Assembly: GCF_001984155.1 (NCBI RefSeq)
Contig: NZ_MTQO01000044.1
Coordinates: 186,001 to 250,000, forward strand
Origin: Actinosynnema sp. ALI-1.44
GTDB lineage: Bacteria; Actinomycetota; Actinomycetes; Mycobacteriales; Pseudonocardiaceae
DNA length: 64,000 nt
Direction: 5' to 3'
Position numbers and translations under genes: made by a program. Under the pieces are notes generated by a model. The model was given only the letters and a program-made list of their open reading frames with translations, ran no database searches and was not told the origin of the DNA. Each line of letters begins with the position of its first letter. The first letter of the stretch is position 1. Shown here one piece after another: positions 51,236 to 58,454 of this stretch.

Positions 51236-51565
51236 ATGCAGTGCCGAGTCGAAGAACGGGATCACGCCGTCATCGTGTCAGTGACCGGAGCCGTCGACTT
51301 GGTCGGACAAGCCGCTTTCGCCGACGCGGTGCGCGATGCCCTGGGACGGGAACCGTCGTCGGTGGTGATCGACCTCGCCGGGGTCACTTTCCTCGCGTCG
51401 CCCGGTCTCGCCGTCCTGGTCGAGGCCCAGGAGAACGCGATGCGCGCCCACAAGAGCCTGCAGGTGGCGGTCGGCAACGGCATCGCCGCGCGATCGCTCG
51501 AGGTGACCGGCCTGGCGCAGGTCCTGTCCCTGGTGCCGGACACGGACACGGCTCTGGGCGGTTAG
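51236..51565 (+). CDS. STAS-domain protein (anti-sigma-factor-antagonist-like) without the phospho-serine
   Basis: This 109-aa single STAS domain reads AVIVSVTGAVDLVGQAAFADAVRDAL, SSVVIDLAGVTFLASPGLAVLVEAQENAM and ending VTGLAQVLSLVPD. In SpoIIAA/RsbV proteins the regulatory serine lies directly before the Gly of the DSSGL loop; here the loop is A-S55-P56-G57-L, so Pro takes its place and Ser55 is one residue off. It may be locked in the active form or use another site. ATG 51236 follows ACGAGG. No kinase or sigma gene is adjacent. Confidence 0.88.
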   Translation: MQCRVEERDHAVIVSVTGAVDLVGQAAFADAVRDALGREPSSVVIDLAGVTFLASPGLAVLVEAQENAMRAHKSLQVAVGNGIAARSLEVTGLAQVLSLVPDTDTALGG

Positions 51566-51724
51566 GAGTCCCCCGACAACCGCGTGGGCGGCGGCAGCTC
51601 GGACTTGTCCGGGCGCGGAGAAACCGCCTGAAGAAAGACGTTTCACGCTCCCCTGAAACCCCTTGAACCGCCGGGCGGTGTTATCGCTACAGTTCCGGAG
51701 GTTCGACACGAAATGGGGGTTCGA

Positions 51725-53287
51725 ATGAGGAAATTCCTCACCGCCGGTCTGACCGCGTTGCTGGCAGCCGGAACGGCCGGGGCCATCAGCGTGCCTGCTC
51801 ACGCGGACGCACAGCTCGATTTCGGGGCCTGTCCCGCGGATGTCGCACAGGTTTACCCGCAGCTGAAATGCGCGACGGTAAACGTGCCGCTCGACTATTC
51901 CCGACCGTTTGGCGCCCGGATGAACGTGCTCGTTTCGAAACAGTCGAGCGCGAACCCGGCAAAACGACGCGGAGTGCTTTTCGTCAACCCCGGCGGCCCG
52001 GCGAGTTCCGCGGTGATGCAAGCGGGCAAGCTGACCCAGCCGTCGGCGAACGGCTACACCCGGCTGCCGAAGGAAGTGCTCGAGGCGTACGACGTCATCG
52101 GGGTCGATTCCCGCGGCACCGGCCACAGCCAGCCGTTGAGCTGCGTCGACGAGGACTACTGGAGCCGGCTGCAACCCGACCCCGACCTTGCCTCGGAGCG
52201 GGACAAGAGCTGGGAACGCTGGAAGGCCTTCGCCCGTTCGTGCGTGGAGAAGAACGCCGACAAGCTCAAGTACACCGGCAGCCGCAGTGTCATCAAGGAC
52301 ATGGACCACGTGCGCACGCTGCTCGGTGAGGAGAAGATCAGCTACCTGGGCTACTCCTACGGTACCTACCTCGGCAGCGCGTACGCCGAGACGTACCCGG
52401 ACCGGGTCGACCGGATGGTTCTCGACAGTTCGATGAACCCTGTGGAACCGCAGATGTGGTACCACAACTCGACCGGGCAGGTCACTGCGGGCGCGCCCCG
52501 CCAACGCTCCTACCTCGAGTGGATCGCCAAGTACGACAACGTGTTCCACCTCGGCAAGACCTACGACCAGGTGAACGCGGCCTGGCAGAAGCTGCTCGGC
52601 GACTTCCGCGCACGGCCACGGGGGCCGGGCAAGAACGTCGGCGCGGTCGAGTTGATGGACGTCTACATCGCCAACCTGTCCCACGAGATCTACTGGGAGC
52701 CGCTCGCCAAGGCGATGGCCGACTACGTGCTGCGCGGCGACGAGCGCGCCGTGCTGGACTGGGCGACCCCGTCGGGTGGCGCGGCGGGTGAGAGCTTCAT
52801 CGCCGGGATGATCTCGATCGCGTGCGTCGACTCCGACGCGCCCGCCGACCGGACGAGGATCGAACGCGACTTCGACCAGTTGGCCAGGACCAGCGAGTTC
52901 GCCTGGTACAACGTGTCGATCCCGTCCGCGTGCGCGAACTGGGCCGCCGGGCACGACCAGCGGATCGTGCCGTCCGGCCGGAACCTGCCGCCGATCCTGA
53001 TGTTCGGCAGCGACGGGGACTCCGCCACGCCGTACGCGAACACGGTCGCGATGCACAAGCGGCTGCCCAGTTCGGTGCTGGTGACCGAGCGCGGCTCGGG
53101 CACCCACTGCGTGTTCGGCAGCCACCCGGCGATGGTCAACTGGGAGGCGCAGCGCATCGGCAAGGCATACCTCGCCGACGGTGTTCTTCCCAGCGGTGAC
53201 ATCGACATCGCGCCGCACCCGCTCCCCGTGCCGACCGCGTCGACTCCCGCGGCCGCGCGCCCGGCGGTCGTGTCGTCGCAGGCGTGA
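51725..53287 (+). CDS. secreted S33-family tripeptidyl aminopeptidase
   Basis: This 520-aa extracellular alpha/beta hydrolase has a Sec signal (MRKFLTAGLTALLAAG to AHA). It has VLFVNPGGPASSAVM near the oxyanion region, DVIGVDSRGTGHSQPL, and the nucleophile elbow LGYSYGTYLGS (Ser211). An Asp lies in MFGSDGDSATPY and His in GSGTHCVFG. Matches Streptomyces SlpD/SlpE-type tripeptidyl aminopeptidases. ATG 51725 has GGGGG 7 nt upstream; an ATG at 51713 is possible. It ends in a Pro/Ala-rich tail; a good terminator follows. It could supply peptides for the oligopeptide importer. Confidence 0.93.
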   Translation: MRKFLTAGLTALLAAGTAGAISVPAHADAQLDFGACPADVAQVYPQLKCATVNVPLDYSRPFGARMNVLVSKQSSANPAKRRGVLFVNPGGPASSAVMQAGKLTQPSANGYTRLPKEVLEAYDVIGVDSRGTGHSQPLSCVDEDYWSRLQPDPDLASERDKSWERWKAFARSCVEKNADKLKYTGSRSVIKDMDHVRTLLGEEKISYLGYSYGTYLGSAYAETYPDRVDRMVLDSSMNPVEPQMWYHNSTGQVTAGAPRQRSYLEWIAKYDNVFHLGKTYDQVNAAWQKLLGDFRARPRGPGKNVGAVELMDVYIANLSHEIYWEPLAKAMADYVLRGDERAVLDWATPSGGAAGESFIAGMISIACVDSDAPADRTRIERDFDQLARTSEFAWYNVSIPSACANWAAGHDQRIVPSGRNLPPILMFGSDGDSATPYANTVAMHKRLPSSVLVTERGSGTHCVFGSHPAMVNWEAQRIGKAYLADGVLPSGDIDIAPHPLPVPTASTPAAARPAVVSSQA

Positions 53288-53294
53288 CACCCGT

Positions 53295-53326
53295 CCGGCT
53301 CTCCGGTTGCCTGGCCGGGGAGCCGG
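53295..53326 (+). terminator. hairpin terminator after the S33 peptidase gene
   Basis: CCGGCTCTCCGG and CCGGGGAGCCGG form a 12-bp stem (one G:U) with an 8-nt loop, 8 nt after the stop. The leftward methyltransferase gene ends at 53327, so it probably serves both. Confidence 0.82.
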
Positions 53327-54220
53327 TCATTTCGTGGCTATCACCCAGCGGTTGGACTCCAGCGCGTCATGCGGTGGGTCGGGCAGCGGGCCGCGGCCGT
53401 GCCGTCGGGTGAAGTCGAACGGGGTGTGGACCCGTGTCGTCCAGCCACGGGAGCTGAGGGCGGCGGCTGAGTCCGGGCGTCGGCCCAGGTCGAACAGGGC
53501 GAGCAGGTCGATCCCGATCTGGGTTTTCGTCGACGTGTAGATCGGGTGGTCACGGGCCAGTGCGAGGTCACGGATCGGCTTGATCTCGTAGACGATGGTG
53601 CTGCCCGGTGCGGACAACCGGTCCATGATCTCGATCAGGTGGCGTTCCGCATCGGCTGACAGGTACAACAACAGGCCCTCCACCACCCAGGTGGTGGGTT
53701 CGTCCAGCCGGAATTCACCCAGCAGCCCTGCCCAGTCGGTGCTCAGATCCGCCGGGATCGTCCTGCGGGTCGTGCGCGGCCGGGCTCCCACCGCGTCCAG
53801 GACTTCCTGCTTGAACGCCAGCACTCCCGGCTTGTCCAGTTCGTACACGACCGAGCCGGGTGGCCAGTCCAGCCGGAACGCCCTCGTGTCCAGGCCGGCT
53901 CCGAGCAGCACCATTTGGCGGTTGCCCGCGTCCAGCACCACGTCGTCGAGCACACGGGTGCGCAGGCCGAAGTAGCGGCCCAGTCTGCCCCACAAGGGGT
54001 TCGCGTCGCCGTCCGGCACCTCACGCGGGTGAACGGGCCAGGACGCTGAGGCTGGTGCGGCCCGCACGAAGTGTTCGGCGTACTCGTCACGGGCCAGCGC
54101 GTCAGGGCGGTGTGTTTCGATCGCACGGGCCGCCGCGACCATGAGCGCTGTCAGGCCGACGCCTCCGCTGATTTCCCCGCCAGGCTCCTCGCACCACTCC
54201 TTCGTGCCCGCGGTGATCAC
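53327..54220 (-). CDS. class I SAM-dependent methyltransferase (LCM/TIGR00027 type)
   Basis: This 297-aa methyltransferase belongs to the leucine-carboxyl-methyltransferase/TIGR00027 family common in actinomycetes. N-terminal GGVGLTALMVAAARAIETHRPDALARDEYAEHFV, the SAM motif MVLLGAGLDTRAFRLDWP, VYELDKPGVLAFK and TTWVVEGLLLYLSADAERHLI fit the family. GTG 54220 overlaps the EF-hand gene by 4 nt. O-methylation of a carboxylate is the usual activity; substrate unknown. Confidence 0.92.
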   Translation of the reverse strand: MITAGTKEWCEEPGGEISGGVGLTALMVAAARAIETHRPDALARDEYAEHFVRAAPASASWPVHPREVPDGDANPLWGRLGRYFGLRTRVLDDVVLDAGNRQMVLLGAGLDTRAFRLDWPPGSVVYELDKPGVLAFKQEVLDAVGARPRTTRRTIPADLSTDWAGLLGEFRLDEPTTWVVEGLLLYLSADAERHLIEIMDRLSAPGSTIVYEIKPIRDLALARDHPIYTSTKTQIGIDLLALFDLGRRPDSAAALSSRGWTTRVHTPFDFTRRHGRGPLPDPPHDALESNRWVIATK

Positions 54221-54747
54221 CGTGCGCCCGGCACCAGGTGGTCACCGGCGATCCCGGTCGCGTCCGGCTGGTAGTAGTCCTTGATCCCGGTGACCCAGAC
54301 GGAGACCGTGATCTGGTCGTCGTCGTTGGGCTCGAACGCGTCGAAGAGCGCGTCGATGTTCGGGCGCTTGAACCCGATGGCGGTCATGAGCGCGGTGAAC
54401 ACCGGGCGCTCGATGAGGCCGTCGCCGTCCGGGTCGCCGAGTGCCGCGAGCGCGCGGGCGAACTCGTCGATCGTGTCGTCGAAGCGTTCCGGCGACAGCA
54501 CGCACGCCCGGAACTCCTCGATGCCGACCCGGCCGTCGCGGTCCGCGTCCAGTTCGGTGACCAGTGTCGTCCAGTACCGGCGAAACGCCGACACGATGGC
54601 GTCTTTGGCCTCGTCACCGGATTCCGACGCGACCGCGACGACCCGGCTGGCCATCAGCTCGAAGTCGGCGGCCTCGAGGTCGCCGCTGCCGTCGACATCG
54701 AAGAGCCTGAAGAGCAGATCCACGCGATCCACGGCGTCCGCAGCCAT
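54217..54747 (-). CDS. EF-hand calcium-binding protein (calerythrin-like)
   Basis: This 176-aa protein has four EF-hands: LFDVDGSGDLEAADFE, LDADRDGRVGIEEFR, LGDPDGDGLIERPVF, and a degenerate EPNDDDQITVSVW. The first three keep the Asp-x-Asp-x-Asp/Ser-Gly loops. It resembles calerythrin of Saccharopolyspora. ATG 54747 has GGGGAG 5 nt upstream; a longer frame to 54837 lacks one. Cytoplasmic calcium buffer or sensor, cotranscribed with the methyltransferase. Confidence 0.92.
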   Translation of the reverse strand: MAADAVDRVDLLFRLFDVDGSGDLEAADFELMASRVVAVASESGDEAKDAIVSAFRRYWTTLVTELDADRDGRVGIEEFRACVLSPERFDDTIDEFARALAALGDPDGDGLIERPVFTALMTAIGFKRPNIDALFDAFEPNDDDQITVSVWVTGIKDYYQPDATGIAGDHLVPGAR

Positions 54748-54902
54748 GTGTGCTCCCCTATCGTCCGAGTTGGCCCCAGAAAACCTCAACGGGATGGCGG
54801 GAAACAGCTGTCTCACCGGAAAGGATGACTCGAACACCCCATTCAGCCGACAACGGGTGCGGCGACGACTGCGACGAAAGTGCGACAGCGGTGGACAGCG
54901 GA

Positions 54903-56114
54903 CTACCGCGGTTCGCCGAGTTCGTCGATCGCCCCGGTACGGAAATCAGCGGTGAACTCGGCGATCCTGGCGATCCCCTCGTGCTGCCACACGCGGCCCA
55001 GTTGGTCGCGGGCGTCCTCGTAACCGGCTTCGCACAACGCCGCGACCCGGTCAGGGGACAGGTCGACCAGCCCGGTCAGACCCCCGATCGGGCCACCGGG
55101 GTTCAGCGGCCTGCTCGGCATGATCTCGATCAGGTTGAAGTCCGGGTCCGCGGGGTTGAACAGCGGGTACGGCTTGAGGTGCACGACGACCACCCGGCTG
55201 ACATCCACCAGTTCGGCGAGCGCGCCGACAGGCAGGTTGTCCGCGATCCCACCGTCGCGGTAGACGCGCCCGTCGACCACGCGCGGCGGCATGACGATCG
55301 GCAGTGCCGCACTGGCCAGCACCGTGTTGTGGATGAACTCCTTCGGCTGGCTGTTCACGCGGATCCATTCCGCCTTCGCGCCGAGGAACCAGCCGCGGAC
55401 CACGTCGAGCGCCCACCCGAACCTCGGGTGCAGGATCGCGCGGTCCGGCCCGTCCTTCCTCGGCAGGCGGAAGAACCGCTCGATCCCGCCGATCGACGGG
55501 TCCACCGACGGGAACACCGAAACCAGCAGCGGCAGTCCGCGCTGCACGTCGTCGAGGTCGACGAACCGCATCAAGAGACCGTCGAGGAAGTCCCGCCCGA
55601 ACAACGGGCCTTTCATCCGGGACACCAGGTTGAGCAGCTGCAACCGGGTCGGCTCGTCCACGACCGGCCGTTCGGCCAGGTCCGGTGCCACCTCCTCGCC
55701 GTCGGTCAGCGCGGCCCGATGCGGTGGTCTGCCCGTCCGCTCCGCGACGTACGTCCACGCCTCGACCATCCGCTCGGCACCGGCCGTGAGCGACGGTGCG
55801 GCCGCCAGGATCGCTCCGTTGAGCGCGCCGATACTCGCTCCGGACACCGCAGTCACCGGCGTGCCTGTTTCGGCCAGAAATCGCGCCACACCGGCCTGAT
55901 AGGCGCCGCGGGCACCGCCACCGGCGAGCACCAACGCGACGGGCTCGGCACGGGGATCCGTGATTCCCCTGCGTTGGAAGGCTTCAGCGGGATCACGCAG
56001 TCCCCGCGGCAGCGGACGGCGCGGGCGTGTTTCCCGCGCCCGGTTCTCCGCTCTGTCCGCGAGGCGCCGCGCCTGTTCGGCGATGTCCCGTGCCGACATT
56101 TCGTGTTCGGTCAT
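54903..56114 (-). CDS. patatin-like phospholipase
   Basis: This 403-aa cytoplasmic patatin has an oxyanion loop GGGARG at residues 65-70, nucleophile Ser94 in GASIG and the second dyad member Asp287 in DGG. All catalytic parts are intact. An N-terminal helical extension of about 50 residues and a C-terminal helical region (about 340-403) surround it. ATG 56114 is 4 nt after the stop of the preceding gene. It is the last gene of a four-gene operon with an Hsp70-like ATPase and two coiled-coil proteins. In bacteria, patatins are often the membrane-damaging effectors of defence systems, which makes this context notable; RssA-like lipid turnover is another option. Confidence 0.92.
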   Translation of the reverse strand: MTEHEMSARDIAEQARRLADRAENRARETRPRRPLPRGLRDPAEAFQRRGITDPRAEPVALVLAGGGARGAYQAGVARFLAETGTPVTAVSGASIGALNGAILAAAPSLTAGAERMVEAWTYVAERTGRPPHRAALTDGEEVAPDLAERPVVDEPTRLQLLNLVSRMKGPLFGRDFLDGLLMRFVDLDDVQRGLPLLVSVFPSVDPSIGGIERFFRLPRKDGPDRAILHPRFGWALDVVRGWFLGAKAEWIRVNSQPKEFIHNTVLASAALPIVMPPRVVDGRVYRDGGIADNLPVGALAELVDVSRVVVVHLKPYPLFNPADPDFNLIEIMPSRPLNPGGPIGGLTGLVDLSPDRVAALCEAGYEDARDQLGRVWQHEGIARIAEFTADFRTGAIDELGEPR

Positions 56115-56118
56115 CGCT

Positions 56119-57270
56119 TCACCCTTCGCCGGACACGCGGGGAGGCCGCCACAACGCCGCCCGAGCGGCCAACGCGGACGCCGACTGCTCAGCGACGGCG
56201 CGTTCGACGAAAGCCTTGGCCGTCAACTGGTTCGGCACCCACCGGCTGCCGGTGAAGCGACCGGCCAGCCGGAGCAGGCCGGCGCGGGTGGTGTCCGGCG
56301 GCTGGTCAAGACCGACGGCGAACGCGCTGCTCAGCGGGCCCTGGTCGAGTGGCGCATAGGCCTCGGTCAGGCCGACGCCGAGCAGTTCGGCGACCATCAT
56401 CCGCTCGTCCTCCGACCCGAGTTCGCTGATCGCCTCGGCCAGGACGTCGACGAACGGCCGCCGCCCCTCCCACGCCCGCTCCGGCCGGGTCGCCTTGATG
56501 ATCGTGCGGACAAGCCGTTTCTGGAACCACTGCGGGTCGGTCGGCATGCCTGCCGCCGTGCGGGGCGCCATCAGCTCGTACGCACCGCTCGGTCCACTCG
56601 CGACTTCCTGCGCCAGCAACAGGACCTGGATCGCCCACGGCATGTCGGTGTACGTCTCCCCGTCGCTCCACCGTTCCGTGCTCAGGGTGAACGCTTCGGT
56701 CGCCGCGGCACGCAGTTCGAGGATCTCCAGCCGACCGGCGTGGTCGGTCAGTGTCTCCGTGTGCGCGGCCAGGATCCCGGAGTGCTCGGCGAGGACCTTC
56801 GCGTGGGACGCCAGCATGAGGGCGTGCCTGCCGAGGACGAGGTCGTGTTCGTCGAGCCGGTCCTGGCAGAGGGCGACCAGTTCACCCAGCCTGCCGGTCA
56901 TCCTGGCCAGGTCGGCGATGTCCGCCGCGTTGCGCCGCGCCAGCCCGGTGGTGTGCTGCACCGTGTACTGGACCTCTCGCAGGTGCCCCGCGACGCGGGC
57001 GACGTCGACGTCCACGGCGATGCCCCGGGCCCGCATTCCGTCCAGTTCGGCCACGATCTCCCGCTGGGTGCCGACCAGGTTGCGGTTGATCTGGGTCTGC
57101 ACCTTGCCGGTGAACGCCTCGGCGATCCGGCGGAAGAAACCGGGCTTCGCCCGGCGTTCCACGTATCCCGACGTGCGTTCGACCGACTGCGCCAGCTCCT
57201 TGACCACCCGCCCGCCCGCTCCCGGAACCCGGTCGAGCATCGCGCCGAGTGCGTTCCGCAGGAACGACAT
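56119..57270 (-). CDS. coiled-coil protein with a six-heptad His/Leu zipper
   Basis: This 383-aa protein of unknown family is mostly helical. Residues 142-181 form a remarkable repeat with His at 142, 149, 156, 163, 170 and 177 and Leu four residues after each (146 to 181): a coiled coil with His in one core position for six heptads. Before it lies an amphipathic N-terminal region (1-60). After it comes a globular domain (about 200-375) with WAIQVLLLAQEVASG and MMVAELLGVGLTEAYAPL. ATG 57270 is 4 nt after the previous stop; a GTG 12 nt upstream is possible. Cotranscribed with the Hsp70-like, coiled-coil and patatin genes. Confidence 0.85.
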   Translation of the reverse strand: MSFLRNALGAMLDRVPGAGGRVVKELAQSVERTSGYVERRAKPGFFRRIAEAFTGKVQTQINRNLVGTQREIVAELDGMRARGIAVDVDVARVAGHLREVQYTVQHTTGLARRNAADIADLARMTGRLGELVALCQDRLDEHDLVLGRHALMLASHAKVLAEHSGILAAHTETLTDHAGRLEILELRAAATEAFTLSTERWSDGETYTDMPWAIQVLLLAQEVASGPSGAYELMAPRTAAGMPTDPQWFQKRLVRTIIKATRPERAWEGRRPFVDVLAEAISELGSEDERMMVAELLGVGLTEAYAPLDQGPLSSAFAVGLDQPPDTTRAGLLRLAGRFTGSRWVPNQLTAKAFVERAVAEQSASALAARAALWRPPRVSGEG

Positions 57271-57274
57271 CGCG

Positions 57275-58441
57275 TCAGTCACCCGCCACTTCGGGCAGTT
57301 CGGTGAACACGACCGGGAGGCCGAACGTGTGCCCGCCGACCCGGTACGCGGGCACGACGACGAAGCTCGGCACGCCGTCCTCGGTGCTCGGGTGCCAGAT
57401 GTGGTACTCCTCCCCCGCCGCGGGCGGAGTGAAGTCGAACTCGACCTCGCGCCCGGTCGCCGCGATCCTCGCCCGCAGCCTGGTCGCCGCGTCGACGAAC
57501 CGCCGCAGCCTGCCCAGGTCACCGGGTTCCAGGTCGATCACGTTGCCGACCAAGGCGTTCCGCACGCCGTCGGTGTCCACCATCGGACCGGTCAGACAAG
57601 CCTGCATTATCTCGCGCACAGCCACGGCGACCGAGGTGATCGGGTCGTACTCGCCCGTCGCGTCGTGTGGCCGGGCGCTGGTCACCAACGCCCTGGCCTT
57701 CTGCGTGCCGAGGTTGGTGAGTTCACTCGCGAGCGGGTGGTGTGCGTGATCCTGTTCTCGTAAGAGATCGGCGTCGGCGCGCACGCGCTCGGCACGCAGG
57801 TTGCGCCAGCTGTCGTCCAGCGTGTTCAGGCTGTCACGGACGGGGCCGACGGCGTGTTCCGCGGCGGCGGCTGCCTCACGGCGTGCCACGTCGAGCATTT
57901 CCTCTCGCAGCGCGGCGAACTCCGCTTGCATCTCCCTGCGCAGCACACCCAGCTGGTTGTACACGCCGCCGCGCGTCTGCACCCCGTCGACCTTGGCCAG
58001 ATGAGCTGTGTGCGTTTGCACCTCTTGCATGACGCGGTTGACAGACTGCCGCAGCCCTTCGGTGATCCGTCGATCACTGAGGCTCCCGGACCGCAACGTC
58101 CCGACGCTGGTCCGCAACTGCGCGACGTCGTCACGCAGTTGGTGGTAGCCAGCCGGTACTCGCTGCGCCTCGGCGGCCTGCGCGTCCTCGATGGTCTGCC
58201 TGCGGTGGCCGTCGATCCTCGAGTCCAGCTCCGCGATCTCCTCGTAGCGCTTGGCGACGTCGAGCACGATCTTCGGGATCTCCAGGTTGGCCTGGGACAT
58301 CCCCTTGGCGGCACCCTCGTCCAACGCCTGCTGGAGCGCCACCCACAGGTCGGCGATCTCGTCCTTCAGCTCCCGCACCTGGGCCAGCAACTCCTCGACC
58401 GGGTCGTGTGTCGTGTCCCCAGCCGACTTGCCCAACACCAT
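57275..58441 (-). CDS. long coiled-coil protein with C-terminal globular domain
   Basis: This 388-aa protein has residues 12-240 almost entirely charged helix with heptads (EELLAQVRELKDEIADLWVALQQAL, LDVAKRYEEIAELDSRI, then LGVLRREMQAEFAALREEMLDVARREA). Residues 245-388 are a compact domain ending in beta strands (EYHIWHPSTEDG, PSFVVVPAYRVGGHTFGLPVVFTELP). The plan of long dimer helix plus beta domain recalls GrpE, the exchange factor of Hsp70, though I see no sequence similarity. ATG 58441 is chosen (GGTGG before it); ATG 58465, overlapping the Hsp70 end, is an alternative. Second gene of the four-gene operon. Confidence 0.85.
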   Translation of the reverse strand: MVLGKSAGDTTHDPVEELLAQVRELKDEIADLWVALQQALDEGAAKGMSQANLEIPKIVLDVAKRYEEIAELDSRIDGHRRQTIEDAQAAEAQRVPAGYHQLRDDVAQLRTSVGTLRSGSLSDRRITEGLRQSVNRVMQEVQTHTAHLAKVDGVQTRGGVYNQLGVLRREMQAEFAALREEMLDVARREAAAAAEHAVGPVRDSLNTLDDSWRNLRAERVRADADLLREQDHAHHPLASELTNLGTQKARALVTSARPHDATGEYDPITSVAVAVREIMQACLTGPMVDTDGVRNALVGNVIDLEPGDLGRLRRFVDAATRLRARIAATGREVEFDFTPPAAGEEYHIWHPSTEDGVPSFVVVPAYRVGGHTFGLPVVFTELPEVAGD

Positions 58442-58454
58442 GTCCACCAACCAC

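Noticed and set aside
54750-56255. A 501-codon + strand frame over the patatin gene, and similar frames at 58251-61160
   Set aside because: They are antisense shadows of well-supported leftward genes (patatin, Hsp70-like, reductase) and have no domain of their own.
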